Shown in pieces: positions 1-7,549 of a DNA stretch of 20,168 bases. The notes under the pieces are model-generated. The model was not told the DNA's origin. It searched no databases and saw only the letters and a list, made by a program, of their open reading frames with translations. The translations under genes and the position numbers were made by a program. Each line of letters begins with the position of its first letter. The first letter of the stretch is position 1. The DNA is taken from NCBI GenBank assembly GCA_964487895.1, contig CAZASM010000018.1, forward strand, positions 1 through 20,168, written 5' to 3'. Source of the DNA: CAYYYA01 sp964487895 (GTDB lineage Bacteria > Patescibacteriota > Patescibacteriia > UBA1558 > 2-01-FULL-52-15).

Positions 1-125
1 GACCAACCCCTCGGGGGCGGGTTGGGCTGAAAGTAGTGCTGCTCCGCTCTTTGGTGAAATTGCTAGTTTTTTGATGAAGTACTATCAAATAGCACCTTCC
101 CGCTAAATCAGCTAATTGACCCATA
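1..125. other. Left-edge non-coding stretch with two hairpins
   Basis: No gene was recognised here. A G+C-rich hairpin has arms CCAACCC (3-9 or 4-10) and GGGTTGG near base 25. A second hairpin pairs TGCTA (61-65) with TAGCA (90-94) and TTTGAT (70-75) with ATCAAA (84-89), leaving a four-base bulge and an eight-base loop. Neither is followed by a clear T-run, so they are not called terminators. They may be the 3' flank of a gene lying off the left edge. Confidence 0.4.
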
Positions 126-128
126 GAT

Positions 129-209
129 TAATTGATTAATTGTTTATTGCCGAGTATTGATTTGACCAGAGTTGCATTTCAATGAATCTATTATTCAATT
201 AATCAATTA
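129..209. repeat. A+T-rich inverted repeat upstream of murF
   Basis: The 14-base arm TAATTGATTAATTG (129-142) is matched exactly by its reverse complement at 196-209, with a 53-base spacer. The arm is itself a short word (TTAAT/TGAT) used more than once. It is one of several word-type inverted repeats in the spacers of this window, each built from a different word. It lies just upstream of the putative murF -10 box and could fold in an upstream transcript or bind a protein. Confidence 0.7.
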
Positions 210-222
210 TATAGAATTAGTG

Positions 223-228
223 TAGAAT
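223..228 (+). promoter_or_regulatory. Putative -10 box of a leaderless murF transcript
   Basis: TAGAAT ends six bases before the murF ATG, which would put the transcription start at or next to the A of the start codon. No SD sequence is present in the intervening bases. No convincing -35 box is seen. The same geometry occurs before the last gene of the window (TATACT, six bases, ATG). Confidence 0.4.
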
Positions 229-234
229 ATAACC

Positions 235-1485
235 ATGAATATTGGAGTCCAAACATTAGGCTGGCTAGCTCATGCGGTGATTAGAAAATATCGACCGTTG
301 GTAATCGCTATTACTGGCAGTGTGGGTAAAACCTCCACCAAAGACGCGATTTATACTGTCCTAGCCTCCAACGGTAGTGTGCGTAAGACTGCCAAAAATT
401 ATAATAATGAACTTGGAGTGCCATTGACCGTTTTGGGTCTGGAGGCACCGGGAAGAAACCCCATTAGTTGGCTGCAAGCTATTGGCAGGGGGTTGAGTTT
501 ATTGAGTTCAGAAAAACCATATCCCAAAATACTTATTTTAGAAATGGGAGCTGATAGAGTTGGTGATATTGCTTATCTCACAAATATGACCGAGCCTCAT
601 ATTGGCATCTTGACAGGTATTGGCGCCTCGCATTTAGAGAAATTTGGTTCTTTGGAAAATATTGTGAAGGAAAAAACTACTATTATTTCTTCTTTGCGAG
701 CAGATGGTTTAGCACTAGTTTCCACTGACGATCCAGTAGCAGCGACGGTAATGGGTAAGACTCCAGCTCGTCTAATGACCTACGGTTGTAATGAGCATGC
801 TGATGTTAGTGCTCAAGATGTTCATCTGGCAGAGCGAGACGGAGTTTACGGTTTAACTTTCAAGATTCAGTATAAAGGTTCAACTGTACCAATGTTCATC
901 CCGGAATTAATTGGTCGCCATCAATTAACTGCTATTTTGGCCGCCGTGGCAGTAGCAGTAAACCGTAACGTTAATTTATTGACTATTAGCGAAAGACTAC
1001 AGAAATGGCAACCAACAATCGGTCGGATGCGTTTGATAACAGGTAGAAATCAGACACTCATTATTGATGACACCTATAATGCTGCTCCACAGTCAATGAA
1101 GGCGGCTCTGGTGACCTTAGCTGAGTTGGGAGCATTGAGACAGAATAAGACTTACGCTATTCTGGGAGATATGTTAGAGCTGGGAGATTATATGCAAGCT
1201 GGACATGAAGAGGTGGGTTATGCAGCTGAGCAGTCAAAGATTGATTATCTTATTACTACAGGCGCTTTAGCTCAGAATATTTCCACTGCTGCAGTCAAAG
1301 CAGGTATGGAAGCTTCACGTGTTTTTACCTTCAAAACTACTGCTGAAATTATCCAGTGGCTCGAGACTCACTTACAGCAAGGGAGTACAATTTTAGTCAA
1401 AGGATCTCGTGGAGCGCACATGGAAGTTGTTGTGAGAGCTCTGATGGCTGATCAGAGTCGTGCAGGAGAACTATTATTAGGCTAA
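235..1485 (+). CDS. murF: UDP-N-acetylmuramoyl-tripeptide--D-alanyl-D-alanine ligase
   Basis: This is a cytoplasmic Mur ligase that adds D-Ala-D-Ala to the UDP-MurNAc-tripeptide using ATP, completing the soluble peptidoglycan precursor. At 416 residues it is slightly shorter than E. coli MurF. The ATP-binding P-loop GSVGKTS is at residues 28-34, NNELGVP at 57-63 and EMGADRVGDI at 103-112. TGIGASHLEKFGS begins near 127, and the C-terminal ligase-domain motifs DDTYNAAP (about 278-285) and GDMLELG follow. KGSRGAHME lies near the end. The ATG is preferred because the protein begins close to the P-loop domain and a -10-like box lies just upstream; there is no SD. The next gene follows after 24 bases. 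The MurF assignment over other Mur ligases rests on NNELGVP and GDMLELG. The family is certain and the subtype very likely. Confidence 0.93.
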   Translation: MNIGVQTLGWLAHAVIRKYRPLVIAITGSVGKTSTKDAIYTVLASNGSVRKTAKNYNNELGVPLTVLGLEAPGRNPISWLQAIGRGLSLLSSEKPYPKILILEMGADRVGDIAYLTNMTEPHIGILTGIGASHLEKFGSLENIVKEKTTIISSLRADGLALVSTDDPVAATVMGKTPARLMTYGCNEHADVSAQDVHLAERDGVYGLTFKIQYKGSTVPMFIPELIGRHQLTAILAAVAVAVNRNVNLLTISERLQKWQPTIGRMRLITGRNQTLIIDDTYNAAPQSMKAALVTLAELGALRQNKTYAILGDMLELGDYMQAGHEEVGYAAEQSKIDYLITTGALAQNISTAAVKAGMEASRVFTFKTTAEIIQWLETHLQQGSTILVKGSRGAHMEVVVRALMADQSRAGELLLG

Positions 1486-1493
1486 GGTTTGAT

Positions 1494-1499
1494 TATACT
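1494..1499 (+). promoter_or_regulatory. Possible -10 box between murF and the GT-C gene
   Basis: TATACT lies ten bases before the ATG of the next gene. This would give a nearly leaderless transcript. No clear -35 box is visible. The downstream gene may instead be read through from murF. Confidence 0.3.
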
Positions 1500-1509
1500 C
1501 TGACAACAC

Positions 1510-3240
1510 ATGGTTGATTTCATTCGTATAATCGGGTTCTATGTCTTGACAGGAGGTATCGTTTTGGCTTGGGTTGGTTTTCTTTCGTCTCAAACTAAGT
1601 TACTTGTGCGGGAGCAGTGGTTAGCAGCGTTGTTGTTGACTATTGTTGGCACCATTGTTGGAGTACAACTTTTGGGCAATCTGCAAGTTCTCTATATATC
1701 TTGGCTGGTACCGTGGCAACTGCTGATAATCAGCAGTTTATTTATTTTTGGCAAAATACGCTGGAGGACATACCAGCAGTGGTTTCGCTGGAGAACTTTT
1801 TTTATTTTTTTGCCATTTTTTATTATCTTCAGCTCATGGTTGTGGTTAATTGATCGGTCAGATGAAATTTCTTTTGACGCTTTGAACTATCATTTACCGT
1901 GGTCTGCTTTAGCCCTGCAAGAACATGGTATTTATTTTTTTTCCAGCTCAATACCCTGGATCACTGTCTATCCCAAGTTAATTGAGAGTTGGCAGTTGTG
2001 GCATTTGGCTGGTCTTGGCTCTAGCCGTTTTGTTGATGCGAGTAATATTTGGTTTGTAACTCTAGCTGGACTTGCTCTCTGGAATATTAGTCGACATTTG
2101 AAATTATCTAGATTAGCTTCCTGGTTTGCTGTCGTTAGTTACATTATTGTACCGCTAAATCTCTGGCAGGCACGTACGAATTACATTGATCTGAGCTTAG
2201 CAGCACTGGTCCTAACCTTGCTCTATTGGTCTCTGACAGCGCGTAGACGACAGACAATGATAATTTGGGGCCTAACGGCTGTGTTATTAGCAGGAAGTAA
2301 AATCACCGGCATACCGTGGGTTGTTTTAGCTCTTGGCATTTTGCTGGCACGAAGAAAAGAATTAACACTACCAAAGCAGGATTATTACATTGGTGCATTT
2401 GTTATGGTTTTATTCACTTTACCGTGGTACATCCGACAATGGGTTGTCTTTGGTTCGCCGCTGTATCCTCTGGGTTTACGCTGGGGACAATGGCAGATTT
2501 TCACTGGTTTGGAGTTATCTGAATTACTCAACAAATCACAAGCAGTAATCCTCCAATCTCAATCGTATTGGCAAAGAATAATTACCAATCTTGGAGCTTG
2601 GAATGAAGTTAATTCCTATCAGATGAATCCAGGAGGTTGGGGAGTGGTCGGATTATTTTTATTAATCCCAGTTTTGCTATTTATGTTAGTCTTGTGGCGA
2701 AGAAAAAAACCAAGTCAGACTTGGATTCTCTCTGTGATATTTCTGCTCGGATTATTCTTTTTGACTCCCGCTAATTGGTGGTTACGCTATGTCCTAGCGA
2801 CCATGGCAGTCGGTAGTTTAGCTTTGGGTTGGCTGATTGATTACAGTCAGGGCAGATGGAAAAAACTTTTAGTCGCTTTTTCTGTTGTTATTATCATATT
2901 ATCAGTCTGGCAGAGTAGGAATGCTTTTGCTGTGTATCAGCAAGAACAACTGTTCCCTGAGCTGATAGATATATCTTTAGTCACAGCTGCTAAGACAACA
3001 GTCAGTTATGATCAGCGTTGGCAACTACTATTTCCTTTGTGGAATGGTGAGTTAACCAACAGAGTGGTATTTGTTCCTCTGAAAGCTAGTGCTAGCTGGT
3101 GGCTGGATTTGAAAGAGGATAAAGTAGATTATTTAGTAACAAAATATCCGTCTCCAGAGTTAGACTATATCTTTCAGCATCCAGATCAGTTCAAGTTGTT
3201 ACGACAGAATGAGCAGGTGGGGTTTTGGGAGGTGTTATAA
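1510..3240 (+). CDS. Polytopic membrane protein, GT-C glycosyltransferase-like
   Basis: This is a 576-residue protein with about ten or more hydrophobic segments. Early in the chain a loop carries D-R-S-D-E followed by F-D-A-L-N-Y-H-L-P (about 115-130), and W-x-x-Y-P-K-L-I-E-S follows near 150. GT-C enzymes such as the PMT/ArnT type have their catalytic acidic residue in the first extracytoplasmic loop, with His-Pro motifs nearby, so this arrangement suggests lipid-phosphate-sugar transfer on the outer face of the membrane. The C-terminal 80 residues are more soluble. The substrate cannot be read from sequence. It may serve surface-protein or polymer glycosylation, since a second GT-C-like gene starts at 19465. 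An unrelated multi-pass membrane protein is the alternative. No SD precedes the ATG. Confidence 0.6.
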   Translation: MVDFIRIIGFYVLTGGIVLAWVGFLSSQTKLLVREQWLAALLLTIVGTIVGVQLLGNLQVLYISWLVPWQLLIISSLFIFGKIRWRTYQQWFRWRTFFIFLPFFIIFSSWLWLIDRSDEISFDALNYHLPWSALALQEHGIYFFSSSIPWITVYPKLIESWQLWHLAGLGSSRFVDASNIWFVTLAGLALWNISRHLKLSRLASWFAVVSYIIVPLNLWQARTNYIDLSLAALVLTLLYWSLTARRRQTMIIWGLTAVLLAGSKITGIPWVVLALGILLARRKELTLPKQDYYIGAFVMVLFTLPWYIRQWVVFGSPLYPLGLRWGQWQIFTGLELSELLNKSQAVILQSQSYWQRIITNLGAWNEVNSYQMNPGGWGVVGLFLLIPVLLFMLVLWRRKKPSQTWILSVIFLLGLFFLTPANWWLRYVLATMAVGSLALGWLIDYSQGRWKKLLVAFSVVIIILSVWQSRNAFAVYQQEQLFPELIDISLVTAAKTTVSYDQRWQLLFPLWNGELTNRVVFVPLKASASWWLDLKEDKVDYLVTKYPSPELDYIFQHPDQFKLLRQNEQVGFWEVL

Positions 3241-3248
3241 ATAAACAA

Positions 3249-3392
3249 ATCCTAAATTCTAAACTCGAAATCCGAAGGAAACAATAAATTATAAACTCAA
3301 AATTACAAACAAACAACCGAGCTTGATGCTGGTTGTTTTTTTGAGTTTGAAATTTAGAATTTATTTTGAGTTTCGAATTTCGTGTTTCGGAT
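3249..3392. repeat. Large degenerate word-type inverted repeat around a terminator
   Basis: The left half iterates words such as AAATTCTAAACTCGAAATCC and ATAAACTCAAAATTAC. The right half carries inverted versions (GAGTTTGAAATTTAGAATTT, TTTCGAATTTCGTGTTTCGG). The centre holds the terminator hairpin. The right arm runs into msrB and encodes its last ten or so residues and stop codon. Similar word repeats are familiar in spacers of CPR and other candidate-phylum genomes. Their function is not known to me. Confidence 0.65.
3311..3342 (+). terminator. Intrinsic terminator after the GT-C gene
   Basis: The stem AAACAACC plus AGC (one bulged G) pairs with GCT plus GGTTGTTT, with a TTGAT loop. The T-run extends to 3342. 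It serves the + strand transcript. The A-rich left arm gives a T-rich 3' side on the other strand too, so it may also stop msrB transcription. Confidence 0.75.
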
Positions 3393-3792
3393 TTTCCCTA
3401 GGTTCTAATCGAAGACAGGCCGAATTAATACAGTATCGTTGCCCACCTTTATCCTGTGACCCATCGTCAAAAACATGACCGAGGTGGGAGCCGCAGTTTT
3501 TGCAGGTCACTTCTGTCCGTTCCATTCCCATAGAACTATCAGTATGTAATTCAACGTGCTCAAGGTTTGCTGGTTCGGTGAAGCTCGGCCAGCCAGTGCC
3601 TGAGTCAAACTTTGTTTCCGAAGAGAAGAGTTCAGTACCGCAAGCAGCACAGTGATACATCCCAGCTTCATGATTATCCCAATATTTATTGGCAAAAGGA
3701 GCTTCGGTGCCTTTGCTGCGCATGATTTCGTATTGTTCGGGAGTCAGCTCAGCTCGCCACTCGGCGTCGGTTTTTGGGGTTGGTTCGGGCAT
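3361..3792 (-). CDS. msrB: Peptide-methionine (R)-S-oxide reductase
   Basis: MsrB reduces methionine-R-sulfoxide in oxidised proteins, using a catalytic cysteine recycled by thiol reductants. The 143-residue protein has the two zinc-binding pairs CAAC (48-51) and CKNC (97-100). It also has the family stretch GTGWPSF (65-71), the HLGHVFDDG region (103-111) and the catalytic motif RYCINS with Cys121. Residues after about 130 (ending NPKHEIRNSK) are unusual for the family and are encoded by the A+T-rich intergenic repeat, so the repeat appears to have supplied a new tail and stop codon. The ATG lies five bases after the stop of the upstream PH-domain gene, so the two are probably co-transcribed. 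No SD is visible. Confidence 0.95.
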   Translation of the reverse strand: MPEPTPKTDAEWRAELTPEQYEIMRSKGTEAPFANKYWDNHEAGMYHCAACGTELFSSETKFDSGTGWPSFTEPANLEHVELHTDSSMGMERTEVTCKNCGSHLGHVFDDGSQDKGGQRYCINSACLRLEPRENPKHEIRNSK

Positions 3793-3797
3793 GGTTA

Positions 3798-4874
3798 TTA
3801 TAAAGCTTGATGGCTACTAGAGCGATTAATAAGAAAATCTTTTAATTTATCAGCATTCTCTTTATTTAAGCCAATGATTGCTAGTATACTTTTTTTTGTA
3901 CCTTCAGAGGCCGTCTCGATTGTTACTCGATATAATTTAAAGAAACGATCCAGCACACTCTGGGTAACGTTAATATTTTGAATGCGATTATAGTAGATAT
4001 ATTTCTGGTTGGAGGAAATAACTTTTTCTTCGATTAGACCCTGCTTTTGGTCAAAAGAAAAATTATAATTTTTATACCATATTTTTGCATAGATATAGTT
4101 ACCAATTATTGACAGTAAAGGGACACCTACTGCGAAAAGGAAAGTTAAACTTTCAGACATGACAGGCTCACCGTCTTCATTAAAAAGTACGGCAAAAGTC
4201 AAATAGAGTAGCGCAACAATCATTCCTGTACTCCTAGTCCATATCATCACTGGCACAATGCGCTTCTCCAACGGCATGGCGCTTCGGTTTATCATAGCTA
4301 GACCATTTTCTAGTGGTAAAGCCGTTGTTTTTTCAGCGTCAGTTGATGTTGTGCTAGTAGGTACAGCTGGAGGTTGAGTTTCTTTTTGTAGCACACGCTC
4401 CTTCAAGAAAGCGACAAGTTTATCAGAATTATCCTTATTTAAACCGTCAACATGAGAGTAAAATCCTGAGTGTTCACCTGCTGTTTCATAATGGACATCA
4501 TAGAGGCCGAATATTCTATCAAGTAAATCTTGGTCGACAAAAATATTTTGAATTTTGCTATAGCGAACATGTCCTGTAGCCATTGAGATGACCCCCTTTT
4601 TTATCTCTGCTGTGTCTACCTGAAAGTCGTAATAATAGAATTTAAAATAGAGGTATTGATATAAGACAGTAAGTCCAATAAAAATTAGATCGAATATTAA
4701 TAGCGCTAACAGACCATTGAGAAAAGCGCTCAGGTTGTTTCCAGTATCAGCTAAACTTACGAGAACAACTCCGCCACCGATAAACAAAGAGATAAAAAAA
4801 TATCCAATCGAGGATGGTAGTGATTTTTTTATAATCTTTTTTTTACTTAAAGGTAGACTTTTTGAGTCATACAT
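3798..4874 (-). CDS. Membrane protein with two bacterial PH (YdbT/bPH2-type) domains
   Basis: The 358-residue protein is a tandem duplication. Each half has a hydrophobic hairpin (about 23-43 with 50-75, and 208-231 with 243-265) followed by a bacterial PH domain. In the first PH domain RYSKIQNIFVDQDLLDRIFG spans 104-123. Its counterpart YYNRIQNINVTQSVLDRFFK spans 294-313. Each domain closes with a matching GLNK-[DE]-N-x-D-K-L helix (144-153 and 335-344). A Ser/Thr-rich linker (about 165-185) separates the halves. The general architecture matches YdbT/DUF304 membrane proteins, whose biochemical role is unclear; roles in envelope stress or membrane binding have been suggested. It is the first gene of a two-gene unit with msrB. 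The ATG has no SD. Confidence 0.85.
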   Translation of the reverse strand: MYDSKSLPLSKKKIIKKSLPSSIGYFFISLFIGGGVVLVSLADTGNNLSAFLNGLLALLIFDLIFIGLTVLYQYLYFKFYYYDFQVDTAEIKKGVISMATGHVRYSKIQNIFVDQDLLDRIFGLYDVHYETAGEHSGFYSHVDGLNKDNSDKLVAFLKERVLQKETQPPAVPTSTTSTDAEKTTALPLENGLAMINRSAMPLEKRIVPVMIWTRSTGMIVALLYLTFAVLFNEDGEPVMSESLTFLFAVGVPLLSIIGNYIYAKIWYKNYNFSFDQKQGLIEEKVISSNQKYIYYNRIQNINVTQSVLDRFFKLYRVTIETASEGTKKSILAIIGLNKENADKLKDFLINRSSSHQAL

Positions 4875-4932
4875 ATGAGTTTGGATAAAAGATGCTTATT
4901 TATAAATTTAGTTAGCTTAATGGCTGTGCCAC

Positions 4933-5000
4933 TCGAAGCTCGTCCTTCGAACGAAGGGTGGTGGGACGCTGAGCGTCCTTTTGCACCACACTGAGCGTGG
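4933..5000. repeat. Cluster of overlapping G+C-rich hairpins beside the tRNA
   Basis: Four short perfect inverted repeats are packed together. TCGAAG/CTTCGA spans 4933-4950. CCTTCG/CGAAGG spans 4944-4957 and shares bases with the first, so the two are mutually exclusive. GGACGC/GCGTCC spans 4964-4978 with loop TGA. CACCAC/GTGGTG ends at about 4999. The last two share the core CTGAGCGT. On the + strand the third is followed by TTTT. Because it directly follows the tRNA on the minus strand, it could serve in tRNA 3' processing or termination, or be a small palindromic repeat family. Confidence 0.6.
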
Positions 5001-5072
5001 TGGCCCCACCGGGAATCGAACCCGGATTACAACGTTGAGAACGTCGTGTCCTAACCGTTAGACGATGAGGCC
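4998..5072 (-). tRNA. tRNA-Glu, anticodon CTC
   Basis: Read on the minus strand, the acceptor GGCCTCA pairs with TGGGGCC. A D-arm containing GTCTAACGGTTAGGAC is followed by the anticodon stem CGACG/CGTTG, closing the loop TTCTCAA, which gives anticodon CTC (reads GAG). The T-arm is CCGGG-TTCGATT-CCCGG. The discriminator base is A (5001). The next three bases read CCA, so the CCA end seems to be encoded; those bases are also part of the following hairpin, so this could be chance. The D-arm sequence is characteristic of tRNA-Glu. Confidence 0.95.
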
Positions 5073-5081
5073 ATGAATTCG

Positions 5082-5110
5082 AGAATACAATATTTAGAGC
5101 TATTTATCAA
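5082..5110 (-). promoter_or_regulatory. Promoter of tRNA-Glu
   Basis: Read on the minus strand, TTGATA (-35, 5105-5110) is followed by a 17-base spacer and TATTCT (-10, 5082-5087). The tRNA 5' end lies nine bases further on, leaving a leader of only about three bases. Spacing and sequence fit a housekeeping sigma-70 promoter well. Confidence 0.75.
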
Positions 5111-5143
5111 GGGTAGAGGGTTTATTTCTCCATAAATTAGCAC

Positions 5144-5172
5144 TTTACCTATTTTTTTATTTGGACTAGAGT
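5144..5172 (+). promoter_or_regulatory. Possible promoter of the lipoprotein gene
   Basis: TTTACC (5144-5149) and TAGAGT (5167-5172) are separated by 17 bases. Each matches the sigma-70 consensus at four of six positions. The leader would be about 23 bases with no SD. TAAGAT at 5178 is an alternative -10. Confidence 0.35.
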
Positions 5173-5201
5173 TAAAGTAAGATTAGTAACCTTCTAAATA
5201 T

Positions 5202-6410
5202 ATGCAACGTTTACTCATCGTCGCCTGTGGTGCTGCTTTTTTGTTGGCTGGTTGCACCCCTGTGGGCGAGAATCACACCAGTAGTTTTTCTCAGCCAAAA
5301 ATTAAGGATGAATTCTGCGGAGTTCAGATCAACTATCAGTATTGCAAGTGTGCCTTTCATGGACAATTTTGCAAAGATATTGGCATGTCACGTTCTGAGG
5401 CCGATGCCTATGTCAAACAACAGTACGAGAAATGGCTTGATGAAGGGTTGAGAAAGCAGTTTATTGCTGATTGTGAAGATGGAAACGGCTACTATAATGA
5501 TAATAAGTGCCATTATTGTGACGAAAACTACACAGCAGTCGCCGAGGAGAAAGCTTGCAAGCCATCGGATGAAGTACCTAAATTGCTGAAGGATTTACCG
5601 GAGGGTTTATTCAACTCTGATTGCACTTTAGTTCAAGAAACTTACGATAATGATTGGAAAAAATATTCTGATATTGATAATGCTATTGCTGTAACCGATA
5701 GGAGTTATGAAGCACAACAAGCAACGGCTGCTTATGATAGTATGATTGCGAAAATGGTTGAGCAATATGAAACTCAGCGAGATTTCCAGATTGAAGAGCA
5801 ATTACAAACTGATTTGCTGGAATACAAGCAAGCCTTGGTCAAAAATATTCAAGCTAATTTACTGAAAGCTTTTTGGCGTTTGTCCTACGTCACCTATTCT
5901 ACTATCAAGAGCGGTACTAGTGCTGGCAAATCATATAGCAATCTCATTGCTGGTTCAGGCAGTGCAGTCCAAAGTTTAGCTTCAGCTGGTAAAACTTTCC
6001 AAGCAACTATTCCAAATAGCTCTGATTTAGCTTTTGATAAATCCACCTATCTCGGTAAAGCGGAGTCGGCTGGCGCTAAGACAGCCTTAGAAGCAGTTGA
6101 AAGCTTAGGAGAACCTAGTAAAGTGGCTCAACGTTTGGCCAAAAGCGCCTTTGACGCTGTGATGCCATCAGCTAGTCTAACCAAAGAAGAGATTGATATT
6201 TTGAAACAGCAACAGATAAGCAAGGGTCTAGTGGACCAAGTCTTGGCCCAAAGCAAGGCAGAAAACGCTACTCGTCAAGCCAGAATTACTCAGTTAGAAA
6301 CAGAAATAGCCGAACAAGAAGCGAAAATTGCCGAATGGGAAGGTAAAGAAAAAGAGCGAGTGGCTGGATTGATTATCGAAGACTGCCAACGGCAGATGAA
6401 GAAAAAATAA
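5202..6410 (+). CDS. Cysteine-rich lipoprotein of unknown function
   Basis: The N-terminus MQRLLIVACGAAFLLAGC is a lipoprotein signal peptide with lipobox L-A-G-C, so Cys18 should be lipidated after cleavage by Lsp and the protein anchored on the outer face of the membrane. A cysteine-rich segment follows (Cys 39, 48, 50, 57, 91, 103, 106, 119, 141), including CKC and CHYC pairs suited to disulfides or metal binding. The central part (about 150-350) is polar and helical, with a Ser/Ala/Gly-rich middle. Residues near 350-385 form a predicted coiled coil (ITQLETEIAEQEAKIAEWEG), and one more Cys lies close to the end. I do not recognise the family. It is divergently oriented from tRNA-Glu and converges on the GC-rich module. 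There is no SD. Confidence 0.75.
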   Translation: MQRLLIVACGAAFLLAGCTPVGENHTSSFSQPKIKDEFCGVQINYQYCKCAFHGQFCKDIGMSRSEADAYVKQQYEKWLDEGLRKQFIADCEDGNGYYNDNKCHYCDENYTAVAEEKACKPSDEVPKLLKDLPEGLFNSDCTLVQETYDNDWKKYSDIDNAIAVTDRSYEAQQATAAYDSMIAKMVEQYETQRDFQIEEQLQTDLLEYKQALVKNIQANLLKAFWRLSYVTYSTIKSGTSAGKSYSNLIAGSGSAVQSLASAGKTFQATIPNSSDLAFDKSTYLGKAESAGAKTALEAVESLGEPSKVAQRLAKSAFDAVMPSASLTKEEIDILKQQQISKGLVDQVLAQSKAENATRQARITQLETEIAEQEAKIAEWEGKEKERVAGLIIEDCQRQMKKK

Positions 6411-6414
6411 ATTT

Positions 6415-6461
6415 AAAAAAAACGGGTCGGAGCAACACACTGGTGTGTGTGCTCCGACCCG
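6415..6461 (-). terminator. Strong terminator of the three-gene module
   Basis: The 11-base arm CGGGTCGGAGC (6423-6433) pairs perfectly with GCTCCGACCCG (6451-6461). An additional inner ACACAC/GTGTGT stem extends the hairpin. On the minus strand it is followed by an uninterrupted run of eight T (complement of 6415-6422), so it is oriented to end the ParB-like operon. It also separates the module from the convergent lipoprotein gene. Confidence 0.92.
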
Positions 6462-6469
6462 AGGGTAGG

Positions 6470-7267
6470 CTAGGCTGACTTCTTCAGCTTGCCGGTTGTG
6501 GCGTTCAACCGCTTGCGCCAGTCAGACAGTCTCCGACTGCTGCGATCGAGGAGCTGTTCCAGATGATCGAAGATCTCGCTCACCTGGCGTTCCGTCACGT
6601 CGCCGTCTTCGAGCTTGTCCATCAGACTCCGTACCATCACGGAGTCTTTGGTGCTCGTGGAGCGGTGGCGCATGGAGATGATGCGTCGCAGGTCGCCGAT
6701 CCCAGTCTTCTGCTTGCGACGGGTGCCGGACAGCGTCTGCTTCAGCTTTTCCAGATCGACGCCGTACTGCTCGGCCGATTTGGCCACGGTCAGACCGCCG
6801 TCAGTGACAGCCGCGGCCGCCTTCAGTAGCTTGGCGCGGGCAGTCTTGGACTGAACCTCGGCGATATACTTGCGTGCCATGCCAGCGGGGAGCGCCAGCA
6901 ATTCCCCGATGCTCTTCTTGGTGGCGCCACGATCCAACAAAAGCATGATCGTGTGTTCTGTGTCCTCACGGCTCGGGGGCAGTGGGCCTCCGAGATTGGC
7001 TCGGTAGCCGGCCGCGATCAGATCGGTTTCGTTCTCGAGATCGACGTAGATGACGTCGATTTCCTTGATGCCGTTCAGCTCGTAGGCCTCAATCCTGTGT
7101 CGACCATCGACGACTGCCAGATCGGCAGTGACCTCAATCGGCGGCAGGGTGATTCCACCTTCGATCAGCTCAGCCAGATAGATGGCATGATCCTGATCCA
7201 GAGCTCTGCGAACGAACAGGTTGACCACCAGGTCCTTGATCAGAACCTTTCCCGTTTTCTTTCTCAT
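6470..7267 (-). CDS. ParB/Srx-fold domain protein with C-terminal helical region
   Basis: This 265-residue protein has an N-terminal ParB-like nuclease domain (about 8-95), with L-P-P-I-E-V (41-46) before VVDGRHRIEAY (52-62). The D-G-R-H-R motif corresponds to the phosphate-binding G-x-x-R/H-R loop of the ParB/sulfiredoxin fold, as in plasmid and phage ParB-like proteins. A first predicted HTH follows at about 113-137 (GATKKSIGELLALPAGMARK) and a second at 157-180. The C-terminus (about 185-265) is charged and helical. It is the last gene of the module, six bases after the preceding stop, with AAGGAG nine bases before the ATG. There is no partner ParA in view, so a chromosome-partition role is not supported. 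CTP/ATP binding or nuclease activity is possible but untested. Confidence 0.8.
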   Translation of the reverse strand: MRKKTGKVLIKDLVVNLFVRRALDQDHAIYLAELIEGGITLPPIEVTADLAVVDGRHRIEAYELNGIKEIDVIYVDLENETDLIAAGYRANLGGPLPPSREDTEHTIMLLLDRGATKKSIGELLALPAGMARKYIAEVQSKTARAKLLKAAAAVTDGGLTVAKSAEQYGVDLEKLKQTLSGTRRKQKTGIGDLRRIISMRHRSTSTKDSVMVRSLMDKLEDGDVTERQVSEIFDHLEQLLDRSSRRLSDWRKRLNATTGKLKKSA

Positions 7268-7273
7268 TGCTCA

Positions 7274-7549
7274 TTACTCCTTGCTGATTTCTGGTTGCTG
7301 AATACCGCTACTGTCAGACGGTATTTCGAATCTGGCCGACGACGCTCGCCAACCAGCTTTTTTCTTCATCAGACCTGAGAGCATGACGTACGTTCCGTGT
7401 TCAGGCCAAATCTGTTCATTCCAGACTGATTCGGTCAGCTGGAAGGTGATAGGACCGATGTCCGTGGAACGCGCGACACAATACGGACCGTGTTTACCGT
7501 TGACAATGATCTTCTCGACCAGTGCTCGGTATCTCGTCGTGTCCGTCAT
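7274..7549 (-). CDS. Small beta-rich protein, possibly OB-fold
   Basis: This 91-residue protein is the middle gene of the module. The first 70 residues alternate short hydrophobic strands and turns: YRALVEKIIVNGKHGPYCVA, then ITFQL, then a W-x-x-x-x-W-P-E-x-G-T-Y-V-M-L-S segment and a basic KKKAGWRA patch. This pattern suggests a compact beta-barrel such as an OB-fold binding nucleic acid. The last 20 residues are polar and probably disordered. The ATG overlaps the TGA stop of the upstream gene (ATGA, 7546-7549), and AAAAGGA lies upstream within the preceding gene, so translation is probably coupled. No family is recognised with confidence. Confidence 0.7.
   Translation of the reverse strand: MTDTTRYRALVEKIIVNGKHGPYCVARSTDIGPITFQLTESVWNEQIWPEHGTYVMLSGLMKKKAGWRASSARFEIPSDSSGIQQPEISKE

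Noticed and set aside
6470..7267. Naming the ParB-like protein as the chromosomal partition protein ParB
   Set aside because: No ParA gene or parS-like site cluster is nearby. The motif is of the D-G-x-H-R plasmid/phage-like type, and the gene lies in a foreign-looking module.
6496..7378. Several + strand frames opposite the ParB-like gene
   Set aside because: They are shadows caused by high G+C. The minus frame has the SD, operon coupling and the DGRHR domain motif.
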